A DNA stretch of 64,000 nucleotides from Heligmosomoides polygyrus polygyrus (GCA_947396885.1 OX377201.1:27505923-27569922), one strand, 5' to 3'; shown: positions 10,490 to 22,539, counted from the first letter of the stretch. Program-made: numbers and translations. Notes: generated from the letters alone by a model not told the origin.

Positions 10490-10890
10490 CCAAGGCTCAT
10501 GTTACGTCGATTCACAGTTATTGTTCAAAACTGCTACACCCTTATATCCCTTCGGCGTTGTCGCCTTCGTCAGAGCCTGGAAAAGTCGAAGAAACATGTA
10601 CAAGAACTTGACAAAAACATAGTTATACCGTATATTTATGGGAATTTGTTACTGTGTATTCTTTCTAATCATCCTACTTTGGCCCATGTCATATGGATGT
10701 TATTTTATACAGTCTCTGATTTCCTTGTCCTTCACATGGATTTTAGCCATGTAAATAATTAAGAATAATAATGTAAAAACTACTCGCGGGAACCCTTTCT
10801 AAATGTCTCCTTCGATTTTCTTAGGTTCTGACGAAGGCGACAATGCCGAGGCTAATACAGCTCGATTCCAGTCTTAGACAACAGCTGTGA
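10490..10890. mobile_element. Penelope-type terminal inverted fragment
   Basis: The left side carries the complement of AGGCTCTGACGAAGGCGAC (about 10560-10590) and the right side carries GGTTCTGACGAAGGCGACAA (about 10834-10855). Between them, ATGGATGTTATTTTATACAG at 10693 resembles the complement of sequence at 38120-38220 beside the Penelope coding fragment. The hammerhead-like cores here are decayed: the GAAA element is changed in both. Confidence 0.5.
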
Positions 10891-10984
10891 ATCAACACCG
10901 CCACATCAGCACTAACAACAAGATTTATGCAAAGACGGACATAGAGACTACTACGCGTTTTTATCATTTCTTAACTTTACTAGG

Positions 10985-11045
10985 GATGTGGAAGGATAAA
11001 AGGATTCTAGCCGCTGTTTGGGATGCGCCATGCCTTTTTAAGCCA
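10985..11045 (-). repeat. Short SINE tail fragment
   Basis: GGAAGGATAAAAGGATTCTA followed by GGGATGCGCCATGCC matches the 3' tail of the window's SINE; the rest of the copy is missing. Confidence 0.4.
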
Positions 11046-11075
11046 CAGCATTTATTGCTGTTATCATTAAATGTT

Positions 11076-11518
11076 TCATAAGACTCGACTAGCCGGGAAT
11101 CCCCCGGGTTTCTCTGCCTTTGCTATCTGAACGATCTTGATAATCTTCCGCTTGGTCATCACATTCTGCTTCTTCACTCGCGCCGAGCATCTGAACGCGC
11201 TGGCACCTTCTGACCTCCACTGCCTCGCAACGAGACAGTACATCACCATCAGGTCGTCATTAGCGTTTAAGTCGCCAGCTTTTCTTCTGAAGGCACTGAT
11301 GTTTCGTTTCCAGGCAAAAGATTGTCTGCACAGTCGTCGATCTCGATTCTTTGGTTGGATGAGCAGCTTACCTTGTACACAACTCCACATGTTGCAGTGT
11401 TTAGGAGAATCAATGGCGATTTCCATGTTTTCCCGCTAACCTCCATTTGTTTCGGCTTCATGGAAAGCTCGATGAAGAGCTTCGGAAAATTTGGGAACTC
11501 GAAGTTTAAGGCCACCAT
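11076..11518 (-). pseudogene. MSP-domain protein, frameshifted
   Basis: Major sperm protein (MSP) domains are immunoglobulin-like folds used in nematode sperm motility and in VAP-type adaptors. On the minus strand an ATG at 11518, directly after a stop, opens a frame with SPLILLNTATCGVVYKVSCS followed by NQRIEIDD and LLPGNETSV. This matches the first half of MSP domains, where a hydrophobic strand with Asn and a V-x-Y-K-V strand are diagnostic. The second half (RKAGDLNANDDLMVMY, then VMTKRKIIKI) lies in a different frame and continues to a stop near 11076. So one base has been gained or lost at roughly 11285-11310. Reading the short AAG-GTAAGC site near 11368 as a 46-base intron instead gives an early stop and loses the second half, so a frameshift is the better reading. 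No intron is otherwise needed, which is compatible with a decayed retrocopy. Confidence 0.5.
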
Positions 11519-11539
11519 TCAGGGGCTGTTCTTCATAGC

Positions 11540-11765
11540 AAGTCCTATGATATATCTGAAGGCTATTTGAATGCGTCTTTAGCTTACAAAATCAACCTTA
11601 ATGGCTAGCTGAGGAGTAATTCAGTGATTTGGGAACTATCTAGCTCTAATACCAGCTAGCCGACCTCACAGAGGGAAAGCTCCTGGTTGGCCTGTGCGTG
11701 AGCCAAGGCTTATCGTCAGATCGATTCGCGATGCACCTCAGGCAGCTGTCGCGAGTTCCATTCCT
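11540..11765 (-). repeat. tRNA-derived SINE, strongly diverged
   Basis: Recognised by CTCCTGGTTGGCCTGTGCG near 11671 (complement of the AGGCCAACCAAG segment) and TTTGAATGCGTCTTTAGC near 11566. Head and tail are degraded. Confidence 0.45.
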
Positions 11766-12530
11766 ACTTCTCGAGTAGATCACATGTGAGGGCACCCATG
11801 TTCCTGGTCTGACCCTCAGTCGAGGTTAATTGATCGGTCGAATTCAGCTGACCGTGATCTGTTCAATGGGAAAGGCTGACGATGGACTTGTGAGGATGTT
11901 CAGGGGTTTCTCGCCTACAACTCCACCTCATCCAGAGAGAAGGAAACGGGCGAAATACCTCGAATAGCAGTGTGGTAATTATGCTCCTTGGGTGCCTTTT
12001 GCCGAGGGCATTTCGAGACCTCAGCGGCCATTTACGAGTTATACTGTACCACGGTGCCGCCTCCTAGGCCACACCCCTCTCGACGGGCCGTGCCGTTGCG
12101 CGATAGGCCTCTCCTTCCGTTCTCACCAACACACATTCTGTTATGTTACGATCACTGCTGGTCACATCCGCATTCCTCGTCAGCTGTTCGAATTCGTGGT
12201 GGTAAGCTGCTTCTGTGATTTTTAGGAAATTGCCGTTTCTGAAGGCTGCAAATAGGGTTCTTGTTCCAGTTTACTGTGTTTTGACATCCCCAACCATCCT
12301 TCGAAGTCCGTTTTCTATCCTATGCTTAAGGCTGGACTTCCCTTTAAAACACCGTCTGTAGTTTTCTTTGTGTAATCATGTAGGAGGGCAGACTATACCT
12401 GTGATGGATTGGATGTGTTAAGTTGTAGAAGTTGTTGCCGTTTTTCACTTTCAACTTCAAGTGATCATAACTTGTTTCATTTTCGACCATTTCAGCTGAG
12501 GTAAAAACTGTTACACCTGAATTACACGAC
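11766..12530. other. No supported gene
   Basis: Open frames at 11988-12225 overlap in two frames with no domain or splice context. Nothing else is recognised. Confidence 0.3.
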
Positions 12531-12536
12531 CGCCAC

Positions 12537-12860
12537 TTCTGCGCGAAATCTACTGTTATTTTAAGGTTCTCTATCTCTACTTTAAAGTGCGTCCTGTCAG
12601 TACTTCACTGCTGATTTCTTAGGCAATGAATGGTCTCCTAATCCAGCGCCTAAGAATTTTGGTTTATTTCCGTTTTCGCGCTTTCCGGATTCAAGCCGTG
12701 CAGCGCTATGACACGAAATCCGGGTTTTTCGCGTAAGTGTTACATTCTGGACGATTAATAGTAGTGGTATTAGGCCGTACCGAAACTTTTCGCCGTTTTA
12801 GTGCCTGCTTCAGTGAATATTCCAGCCAATGCTTCAGTTTTTCACTCCACGACTTCGTAG
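12537..12860. repeat. Dispersed repeat shared with 21.2-21.5 kb
   Basis: TAAGGTTCTCTATCTCTACT and CAGTACTTCACTGCTGATTT recur in diverged form at about 21252-21310 (TACTTCACTGTTGATTTTTT). Non-coding, family unknown. Confidence 0.4.
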
Positions 12861-12892
12861 GAGATTTTGATACCCTTACGTAGGGTAAAAAT

Positions 12893-13066
12893 ATGTCATT
12901 TTAAATACATATAAAAAATCTAGCATGACGGCAAAAAACTGAAGAATGTGGGCACCTTAAGTGAGCTCCTTGACACGAAAATCAGGTTTTTCCGCTGTCA
13001 CTTGAGGTGACCCATATTCCTCAGTTTTTCGCAGTCATCATATATTTTTCGTATGTATTTAAAACG
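12893..13066. repeat. Inverted repeat (hairpin-type MITE)
   Basis: The left arm has AAATACATATAAAAAATCTA, then AAAAAACTGAAGAATGTG. The right arm carries the complements (ATATTCCTCAGTTTTTCGC, then CGTATGTATTTAAAAC). The arms are roughly 75 bases with a short loop at about 12965-13000. Confidence 0.6.
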
Positions 13067-13069
13067 ACA

Positions 13070-16000
13070 ATTGGGGGAGAAAAACTGAAACAATAATGGG
13101 AATATTCAATGAAACTGGTCTGCAATTTTAACACGACTAAGCTATATCCGCCGCGTCCCGAAAGAGAGCACTGAAGCAAATCGTATGTGGCCCCGGTATT
13201 CTCCCCATAGATCCGTATTTCCGTAATTCGTCCGTTTTTCTTGTGAACTGCTCAAGTTGCTCTTCATCTCATGTCGGCAGCTTAGGTCACCGGCTTCTTT
13301 ACAGATGTGGCTAGCTGTCCCGCATGAGCTCACCTTCTTCAAGTTGCTTGTTGTTGTTTTGAAGCGAGATCCATTCGTAAAATCCTCGTTGACCGTAATG
13401 TCTTGAACTATGATCCATTCGAAAAGGAAAGAAAAGCAGCGATAGAGCAGTAAGTATTCACCCCAGCGTAATCTCGATAAGTTCGACGTTCCTCCGGCCG
13501 AGGGCAGCCGGTGAAGGCTTGTACGGGAAAGTTCGCGCACTATTGTTCAGCCGCCTCGAAGCTGCTCCAGCTGCGCGCGTTTCACATGCATTGTCCCCGT
13601 TCGCCCACAAAAAAGGCCACGTTCAGCACTGTACTAGTTATGCCGACGAACTGTGAATGGAAGCTCAACGGTGATGAGCCTGTGGTGTGGACCATACCAG
13701 GTTTTCTTGGTGCCTACTGAGAGTACAGAAGCTAATCAGAGGCCGGATTCACGATTGGTAATGTAGCGGGTAAGTTTATCAGCGAAGGATAGTGGGTAGA
13801 GGGCGATTTTGCTATATCATGATATCATATAATTCGTTGATATAATTCTACCCATCCAATCACCCACCTACACGCTCTTGTGATTTCCAAGTAAGGCTTC
13901 AATTTCTGCGCTCTATCCACGTAACGCTGGGCAAAGTCATTCATGAGTTCGGCCTATGGAAGTGTTCTCCACCCTTTCCGCCTGAGACCTCAAGACAGGT
14001 CCAGTTTTCAATCACTAGCAAGAAAGAGTACAAGGACCAAAAGCGGCACACGTAGGGTGTGCCTGCACTACGAATAGATTGAAGATTCGTGTCCCGCCCA
14101 GGCCAACAACGCCTGTTGCTCCTTCGAGTTTGGTGATTTGTCTAATTGGGCGCATCCTATGACGGAATAGGTCAGGCTTTATCTTCAAGATCTTTCATGA
14201 AAATGAGTGACTACTGACTTGCCCTTCGACTGACTTGCCTTATAAGGTGCCTTGTAGCTGCTCTGTCAAAAATTTTTTCTGCAAATTCCTGGATATGAGA
14301 AAAGTATTCAAAACTACACCTAAGCATAATTAGCTTACCTATGCTACCAGTCACGTCTACCTTGATTTGTCTTGAAACAAATGTCTGTTTTGGACTCCAT
14401 CTCGTAGTGTAATGAGCTTCATCTCTTAGTGGGTTTAGACTGTTTTCGACTTTACTTATTTAATTAAATGAAGAAACTACATTCTGGTAGAATGTGCTCG
14501 GAAATCCAGACCCGATTCTTCATTGTTTGCTGCTTTCCTACCTGTTTCTGCCAAAGGACTTGCTTACGCTCGATGTCAGTTCTAAGAAAGACGGTTTTAA
14601 CAAGAGATGAAGCTGGTGGAGAGTTTCATCAAACGATCTCTAATTGAGATAATTTTCTCGGAGATAATTCTTTTCCATAATAAAATGCTGCCGACATCGA
14701 AATGAAGAATTCTTACCCTATGTATTCCTTATTTTCAAGAAGCCTTAAGCTTTCACTGCGAAAGCCTTACTTATTTCCACAGAGGGTCAATTTTCCTTGG
14801 AAAATGTACAAAAGAACTTAGGTCTCCGAGCAACTTAGGATATGGTCTTATTTCCTTATTGTGCCTAAAATTTCTGCAAGGTATTTTCGCTGGTATCCAA
14901 TTTACGCAGATACTCTTTGGGGAGTGAGTAGTGTCATATGATGTTTGGAAGCGATGAGAAGAATCTTCGAATCCATAGAGTTCGAGACGTTCGTTCTTCG
15001 TCGCAATTCGGTCGCTTAACTTACCTTTAAAGACGGCTTTGTTTAAGACACGTGCACAGTCTATCAGTGAAGATATCACTGAGCGAGGATGTCCTAAGAC
15101 TGAATAGTAGACATCGGATCCGACGCCGATTCAGATAATTCGAATCCACAATTTTTTAAAACCCCGTTGAAAGGAGTGTACAAAAAAAATGGCATTTTTG
15201 AAAAGCCCCGCACTTTTGGTGATTCAGATAAGAATAGCTTTAACATAAAGAATTTTCTTAATATCCAAAGTGACTTTTGGTTGCTCTATCTTTGTCTCAC
15301 ATTAGATACCCGAATGGGATAGAACATCAGATTAATGATCAAAATTGATTTTCTAAATTATCCGAAGATCCGATCTAGTGAAAGCACCCTACCTGAACCG
15401 CCCTAAGGTCTGACCTTTTCAGGAATACCATTGTTGGCATAACGTTTTAACCGGGGCTTAAAAAAGATCACTGATCTGAACCACCCGACTCGGTGTCGGG
15501 TCCATTCTCTACTGAATAGTGAGTCTAGTGAGTCTTTGCATCTGCAGACACGTGCTGGAATGTTTCTTCTCATATAAAGCCAAGGGGTGAATCAGAATGT
15601 CCTTAACTCGTATGAATCGTGAAGCGTGTTGGATACCCATGAATAAGTGAGGTAGGGTAGGCGTTTAGATAACCTTTGCTCTATGGCTATTTCAATAATT
15701 GGATCTAAAAATCAGTAGAAGTCTACTCTTCACTGAGGCATCGAAGTGCAGATTTTTTGAGCTGATAGAGGTATCTCATTAAGCGCAGCCTCAGCAGGTC
15801 ACGATGGCTACAGCTATGGGTGGCACTACAGAGACTTTGTTTTTTCTTTTGAAAACGACCGCCCGTCGGCGGCCGCCCATGTCTTCCATGAGTCTCATTT
15901 TGCGTCGGCGCTCGAAAAAGAAGCCGGTCTGTTTTCCATTACGGCTTAACGATCCGTTGGCGAAGACGCAATGTGGCCTGGTTAGCACGAGGGGATCTGT

Positions 16001-17365
16001 GGCGATCTTTGTTTCGTTTGGGTGCTATTCTATATGATGCATCTGGACGCGCCACGCGCTGTCGTATAATGACGTAAGGCTGGTCGCTTATGGGTTCTAG
16101 GCGTGCGAAAGAGTTGCGGTGTCGAAGGACGTCTTCATGGTCATACGTACGCCTGACAGTCGCAGTTACTCAGACAACCGCAGTTACCAACCGCCAAACC
16201 GATAAAGCTCGTCGGGAAAACCACCTGCCAACAGGTGGACGGCATTTTACCGGCGTTTCTATAGCGAAGGCGTTTTAAAACACATTTCAGAGTCCATGCC
16301 TAAGGCAGCTGGTTCAACTGCTAGTGAATTTCCGCCCACCTAGTAGTGTAGCAACACAAGTGGGCTTGCGGTTCACAGCTACGGGGATTAAGTGGCACTG
16401 ACGTAGGAAGAAGTGATTATTAAAAGAAAACTGAAGCGAAATGTAGCAGTTAATCAGTTGTTTTGGGCTGCGCCACTGATTCTTCTCATATATTGTATCG
16501 ACGATCGCTCCCATATGTAGAACGAGACGATTGCGAGCTTGGATATAGGTCGAAGACATACAGTCTGGCTCCTTCGAAAGGCTCCAGATAAAGCTGAAAA
16601 GCAGTGAGACTCTCTAAGGTGGAATTGGTCCAGGTTCACTGTTTGGAGAGCTTGATTTAGGGCATCGGCTGTCGGGAGTTCTCCTTGCGTCCTTCTGAGC
16701 TGAATTCCGGGTTTATTTGCGAACGAATACAGAGGTAATCGACACCCGAAATGCCGTTTGAGAGTAACATGAGAATGCTCGAAGTAGTGAGACAAACATC
16801 AGGTGGAAATCAGTGGGTATCTGCGTTGTTGCGTTGGAACATGGAACGGCGATGCGTTGCAAATCCATTGGGCTCAAATCACATGAAAAAGAGCGAGGCT
16901 ATTCACTCAGCTAGAGACTGCAATACGCGATAGGTCTTTACTTGCGACAGGAATATGGACTCGAAATGAATGGACTATTGGCTTTCAATCTGCAGTAAGA
17001 ATTGCGGGGCCGGGGATTCTTCCCAAGGGTCTTACTGTGGATTGATAAGGATTCAACATGGGGATGCACACCTTCTTACCCCTGGTCCTGCTTCAACACT
17101 CACGGGAGTCTGTGCTTGCCTTATAAAGGCAAGAGACGAAGACATATATCAATTCGGGGTCCTTGGGGAAGAGGGCCACACCGCCTTTAGAATGGCTCCA
17201 CGATATCACGTGAAGACTGATTTTGTGGCGCAGTAGATAGGTTAGCGGCTATCATTGTGCCTTTTTTTATGGAACTAAGAAAAAGCAGCAAACTAAATGC
17301 TCGGGTATCAGTACCCATGTCCGTATCAGTACTCATACCCATACCGTTGTCAAGCTCTGTCCGGT
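13070..17365. other. Long stretch without supported gene
   Basis: About 4.3 kb. Open frames at 13142-13720, 14771-15079, 15791-16037, 16314-16795 and 16970-17236 were read. None has a recognisable domain, and none joins to others across good splice sites. A short GTCCCGCCCAGGCCAACAAC at 14092-14111 is probably a SINE scrap. Confidence 0.3.
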
Positions 17366-17369
17366 AGCA

Positions 17370-17663
17370 TAAAGATAAGGGTAGAGATGAAAGACAGTGT
17401 TACTCAATCCCTTTGGGGATGCGCCACGCATTCCACTTCTACGGGATCTCGTGGAGGCAACTTGAGTGCGCATTTGGCTCTCAACAGTGACTTCCGGTTG
17501 TCAGTCGATGGTCAAGACACTGTTTTATTGATTTTATTGATACTAGACGAGTCTGGTACAAGTTTACCGATCTAAGGGATGGAAGGCATGGTTGGCCTGA
17601 GAGGGAAATCCGAACCATGAAGCTGGTATCGGCTGCATCTCACCGCCTGCGCTACCACGCGGT
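17370..17663 (-). repeat. tRNA-derived SINE copy
   Basis: The tail side on the plus strand begins AAAGATAAGGGTAGAGATGA. GGGATGCGCCACGCATTCCA at 17417 matches the conserved tail, and the head ends near CTGCGCTACCACGCGG. Confidence 0.75.
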
Positions 17664-17664
17664 C

Positions 17665-18640
17665 AGCTATATGTGGTTGTCTTAAAAATTCTCGAAGGCT
17701 TTCCGTTGTGCCTAACAAATGCAGGCTTTAAACGATGCGGAAAGCCATCGTTTCTTAGCTTGAAACTTTACTTTCGTTGTGGAATATTTTCACCGGAACG
17801 ATTTGAAATAAGAAATAACGGTTAGCTTTGCTATTAGTTTTATTTCAATCACAAAAAACCATTTCGAGACGAATAGATCGTTCGTGAATGGAGTTTTTGT
17901 CGTTGGTTTTGTCCACCTTTTATTTTGCCATTATTTTTTGTTTTAAAATTTTGATGCCGATAATGACCCCATTGATGTTCATAAACAAGCTGATATTTCA
18001 TTTTTTAAAATTAATCAGTTCTTACAGCGGGAGGTGTTACTCGACGTAGGTATCATGGAGAGTTATTCGTATGGTTAGAGCAACAGCTTAGACTAGTTTC
18101 CATTCTGGTCCTCGTACTAGCTTACGTCTTTTTTGTGGGATGTAGCCTGTAAGCGCTTACGGCTGCTGGCTCCTCTGATTGAATCATTCCATAAGGAGCG
18201 GAAAAACCTATGAATCAGCGACCGAGGTCCTGTCATCGCTCGTCGCCGTTTCCCGGTCTTAGAGGATGTCCACTGGCTTCCAGTGATGGCGGTAGCATTG
18301 CACGTCAATGTGTGGGCCGGGAACAGGGGAGTATGCGGGGTGGTCCTTGCTTAGGTGGGAGTGTGGATGTTCGCACTTTGCTGAATTTTGCTGCCGTTTC
18401 AGCCAGCTATGACCGCGAGGTAGTGCTGTCGGAGGACGCACCGGTAGATCTACCTTGATCGGACAAGAGCATCGATAGAGAAGAAAGAGAAACGAAACAA
18501 ATGAGAACAGTGGGAAGTCTCCTGACAAGAAAATTACCACGAAAGCTCCTCTCGTAGGCCAGTTTACGATATTGTACGAGTTTACGAAGAACTAATCGCT
18601 GCTAGTTTTACCAGCGTTGTCAAAGAGTCAGAGAGTAGTG
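17665..18640. other. No supported gene
   Basis: AT-rich, with an open frame at 18117-18540 on both strands but no domain. CCCCACTAGGATAGATCC near 18648-18665 is a terminal scrap of the MITE family described at 20.4 and 23.5 kb. Confidence 0.3.
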
Positions 18641-18649
18641 CTCCTCCCC

Positions 18650-18945
18650 ACTAGGATAGATCCTTCACCAGCTGCTGCGTGTACCTGATTCCAGGTATCC
18701 GATTCGGATTTACCGCCCAGGCCAACCAAGCCTTTCATCTCTCTGGGGCCGGTGAATTGGTACCAGACGTGTCTGGGAAGGATAAAGCGCTGACTTGTTC
18801 ATCGGCTGGCCACCGAAAATCATTGTATGGGTCAAAAAATTCAAATTGCGCATTCAAATTGCCTCCGCGATAGCCCGTAGAAGTAGAATATGTGGCGCAT
18901 CCCAAAAGGGATTGACCAGCGCCCTCCTTTATCCATTATCTTTTT
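18650..18945 (+). repeat. tRNA-derived SINE copy
   Basis: Contains ATTCGGATTTACCGCCCAGG at 18702, GGTACCAGACGTGTCTGGGA at 18759 and the tail GTAGAAGTAGAATATGTGGC at 18879. The head A-box part is replaced by a MITE-end scrap. Confidence 0.8.
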
Positions 18946-19116
18946 GTTGTCGAGACAGCGATCACCCGCTTCCATTGGCTTTTCTGGTTGAGAACCGGCA
19001 GCGTCTAGTCGCCGATAGGTTCCTTTCCCAGCCTCCCTTCCTTCGAGGAGATCTTCCCTTCGTGGCTGGCACTCGCCGCTAACGTAGGTAGGCACCAGCC
19101 GTGCTGGTGCCTTCTG

Positions 19117-19371
19117 TTGCCACTATTCGAAGCGTTTACGATGTCGTTTCACCTGGCAACGAAGCGGTTTGAGTGCTGCGCCTGTCGGTCCGCCGTCGGC
19201 GCCACGGAACAGAGCAGTGGCGCGTGCGGTTTTATGTGCTGCGCAAGCTGTCGGCGTGAGCTCGGGCGGCATCCGCAGCAAAGACGGGGCGGCATGACCC
19301 CGTGCGCACTTTATGACCGATTTACGACGTGCACCGGTCGGATACAGGCGGATTGCTGTGCTGACGGCTAG
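19117..19371 (+). CDS. Cysteine-rich open frame, unassigned
   Basis: An 84-codon frame in a locally GC-rich patch. It contains FECCACRSAVGATEQSSGAC followed by GFMCCASCRREL, and ends IQADCCADG. The CC-x-C and CC-x2-C spacings could bind zinc, but I cannot match a family, and there is no clear acceptor or donor. It could be an exon read-through or a chance frame in GC-rich DNA. Confidence 0.2.
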   Translation: MPLFEAFTMSFHLATKRFECCACRSAVGATEQSSGACGFMCCASCRRELGRHPQQRRGGMTPCALYDRFTTCTGRIQADCCADG

Positions 19372-19985
19372 CCGTGTGCGCTTGATTCATACGCGCATGT
19401 CCGTTTATTGGCTGCTTTGGCATCAGTGCCCATCAGCGACAAGAACAGGGATTGTCCAGAGCTGGGGAGTGGTGCTGCATTATAAATGCGGACCATAAAC
19501 GGCTGGGTTTACGATATCGACCGGATAAGGGGTAGCACCCTGTACAATAGGTCCAGAGAGAAACATATTCCGTCTAGGTCGTATTGCCAGTGGGTGGTGA
19601 ATAAGGCATGAGTATCGAATCTGGGTGACCCTCCCGGGGAGGTGGATGATCACGAAGGCACGTCTTTCGGACGGTGCCACTACCAACGAATCACACTGTC
19701 CAGTTGGCGTTGGTCAACAACCGCTGAATACCCCACGTACATATCTCGTAGATAATGCCATGGCGGCGTCTTAAATATCTTGTTCTACCGGGCGGAGCTG
19801 AACATTCGGCTTTCACGGAATTATCGAACTTTGAAACGTGAAGCTGGGGGGCTATTGTGCCTTCCGAACTAATGAAATCTGATTGCTGCTACTTCTATAT
19901 TTTGTTAATTATCAATTAATAGAGAGAACGTAAGCTCTAGCTTATTAAGCCCTGAGACACAGTACTTTTGTATGGGGCGACTTCA
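19372..19985. other. No supported gene
   Basis: Nothing recognised apart from short overlapping open frames. Confidence 0.3.
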
Positions 19986-20002
19986 ATTCAGGAAGGTTTT
20001 CC

Positions 20003-20257
20003 GTGACCCAATCAAGTTGGACACTTTCCAAATCAAATTGGACACTCTTCTAAACCAGTCTCAGACTTCTGAAACCATAGCCAGTTCTTCAAATAGAAGT
20101 GACCTTCAGTTAGGTTAAACTACAGACTCAATAAGATGGCTAGGGTGTTTTTTGTTCAAGGAAAATTTACTATAACTTTCTTTGAAGTTTTTTATTTCAC
20201 CTATATCCAGTTTGATTTGAAAATTGTCCAATTCGACGTGAAATTGGTATAAATCGA
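20003..20257. mobile_element. Short inverted-repeat element (same family as 62.8-63.9 kb)
   Basis: The left side has CAAGTTGGACACTTTCCAAA and CAAATTGGACACTCTTCTAA. The right end carries TTGTCCAATTCGACGTGAAA, the inverse of the far end of the element at 62807-63938. The stretch CAGACTCAATAAGATGGC at 20124-20141 recurs as CAGACTCAATGAGATGGC near 62928. This looks like a short internal-deletion derivative. Confidence 0.5.
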
Positions 20258-20431
20258 ATGAGTACTTGGAAGGCTCACAAAAATTTCCGGAAGCCTATGG
20301 GCGGTAACTTGTTTCAAAACTTTATCTTTGTTAATTCAATTAATAAATAATTTAATTAAACTTATATTATTTTTACTTCACCTAAAGTTTTATCTTTCAA
20401 TCACCGAACCGGCATCAACGGTATAGATTTC

Positions 20432-20738
20432 GGATCTATCCTAGTCCGGGGGCCACATAATTAAAAAGTAGGTGAAAGCATGCCGCGTACTGACCGCCGC
20501 CTGACGTGTTATAACCAGGATCCAACATGGTGAGGGGGCACACAACTTTGCCGGATTATATCCGCAACAGATGTAATTTTCGTTTTTTTTCTTTGTGAGT
20601 TTCACTTGAGGCTTCCCGAGCGATCCTACAGAACAACACAGGGTCCTGAGTTGTTCTGTAGAATCGCTCGGGAAGTCTCAAGTGAATTTACTACATATAA
20701 TACTTTTTATTTATGTGCCCCCCGGACTAGGATATATC
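20432..20738. mobile_element. MITE with GGATCTATCCTAGTCCGGGG ends
   Basis: The left end GGATCTATCCTAGTCCGGGG and the right end CCCCCGGACTAGGATATATC are inverted copies. Inside is a long hairpin at about 20607-20685, in which TTCCCGAGCGATCCTACAG pairs with CTGTAGAATCGCTCGGGAA. The internal text TATAACCAGGATCCAACATG recurs in the larger copy at 23541-24632. Non-autonomous. Confidence 0.75.
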
Positions 20739-20744
20739 AGAGAT

Positions 20745-21610
20745 TTTCTGTATTGGAAACTGCGTGGGAATCAGTGACTATGATTGTAAAATTTAAGTGC
20801 CTTATTGGGCTAGCTATGTAATGATTGTAATAATCCCTCTTCAAAGCGTAATGACCGGCATAATCCCATGGAGCTGTGAGGTATTCAAATAAATTTAAAA
20901 ATTCAAGAACAATATGCTTTGCCAATTGCAGTGCATGTCATGTCTTTTGACCAGTGTTGAATTTATTGTCTTAAGTTTGTTGAGTTTGTGCGAAATTTGT
21001 GTGTTCTTGTTCCTGTTTTAGGCGCACTGGTGATGCGCATCTATAAAATAAACAAATAAGAAAATTCCTTCAATAACTTTATTCAATTAATGGCTTCCCC
21101 TCTCAGTGCCAGTGTTTGTCTTATCTCAATACTCAGCAGGATATTTCTTGTTACCTAAAACCTTAGGCTAAAGGGAGCACCGCTTAGGCTTTACTTTTAC
21201 AAGTTTCTTTGTGCGATCTCGTCAGCTCTGAGCAAGGCTGTGTGTTAATGTAAGGTTCTTTTGATCTTTTTGAAAGTGTCTTATATCAATACTTCACTGT
21301 TGATTTTTTTAGACCATTGCTTTTAAAATCACCTCGAAATATTCACTTAATTCCGACATTGCGTTTCCGAGAATCAAGCTTTAAAGCTCTTTCACACGAA
21401 AATTGGGCTTTTTGGCCTTTAAAAAACTTTTTTCGGACGTTCTAGTACTTCGCCTTTCTATTTTGTTTGCGAATTTTTCTCATTTTTTATCAGCTGTGCT
21501 TTTAGAAAGATGTTTACTTATTGTTGTTTTTCATTTGTTTTTCAGTACTGATCGGCCTTTAGACTTGTGTGGTGATGTGTAAAAGGTTATGCGCACCTTT
21601 GAGTGCAATA
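20745..21610. other. Repeat-like AT-rich stretch
   Basis: No exon found. Roughly 21240-21470 resembles 12.5-12.9 kb and is probably a dispersed repeat. Confidence 0.3.
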
Positions 21611-21614
21611 ATTA

Positions 21615-22539
21615 CAGGGTACACCAAAATAACGTGGACAAGTTTTTTTTGTAATTATAAAACAACCAACAATTCGAGAAAACGACGACTAATTTACAAC
21701 AACACAAACAATGAGATACACCATCTTGAAGTGGTTTCAAAGTGGCCTCCCTTGGAGCGAATGCAAAGGGCCAAACGTTTCGCGAAGTTTGGGGCGATAG
21801 GCCGCAGGTCGTGGCTGGGAACAGATTCTGTTCACGGATGAGAAGCTGTTCACCGTGGAGCAGGCGCACAATCGCCAAAATGGTAAGATCTGGTCTACAG
21901 AGGCTCCAAGCAGCTCTGCAATCGTAGAATACCGCCGGAACCCACAATCGGTGATGGTTTGGGGCGGAATCATCCCTCTGGCAGGATCCCTCTGGTTTTC
22001 GTGGATAAAGGAGTGAAAATCGACGAAGATGTGTACCAGCGAGACATTCTCGAGTCCGTAGTTCTTCCTTGGGTCCAGTAGCACATCGGTGATGCCCGAT
22101 GGACGTTCCAACAGGACTCTGCACCCAAACATAGCGAGAAGAGTACGCAGGCGTGGTGCAAGGCCAGTTTCCTCGATTCCATCACGCCAGCGGAATGGCC
22201 GCCGTATTCTCCGGATTTGAATCCGATAGACTATATAGTGTGTGGGCATTTTCAAGACTAGGGTGGGCGTCAAGCGCCACCGCAGTCTCCAGTCCCTGAA
22301 GGAATCCTAACGCCAGGAGTAGGAACGATTGTTTCCCGATGACCTGCAGCTCATCGCCCCCAAACCTCGCGAAGCGTTTGGCCCTGTGCATCCACTCCAA
22401 GGGAGACCACTATGAGACCACTTGAACATCTACCTTAATGTTTGTAGTCGTCATGTTATTTAGTTGTTGTTTTCTCGAATTGCTGGTTGCTTTATAATTA
22501 TGATAAAAACATCTTGTCCACGCTATTTTGGTTACCCTG
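21615..22539 (+). mobile_element. maT-like (DD37D) Tc1/mariner element, degenerate, with long terminal inverted repeats
   Basis: The ends are inverted: left CAGGGTACACCAAAATAACG and right CGCTATTTTGGTTACCCTG. A TA precedes the left end and TG follows the right, so the TA duplication is decayed. The inverted region extends inward about 180 bases, where the left 21740-21795 is mirrored at 22367-22420. A transposase core survives in one frame: FQQDSAPKHSE then PPYSPDLNPIDY. The two catalytic aspartates (QQD and IDY) are separated by 37 residues, the spacing of the DD37D group. Upstream, PQSVMVWGGI is also recognisable. Stops and shifts elsewhere make it inactive. Confidence 0.75.

Noticed and set aside
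16970..17236. Open frame with CSKNCGAGDSS
   Set aside because: No splice support or recognisable domain, and other frames over the same bases are open too.
19117..19371. Zinc-finger gene
   Set aside because: Cysteine spacing is suggestive, but no known finger pattern is completed; kept only as a low-confidence open frame.
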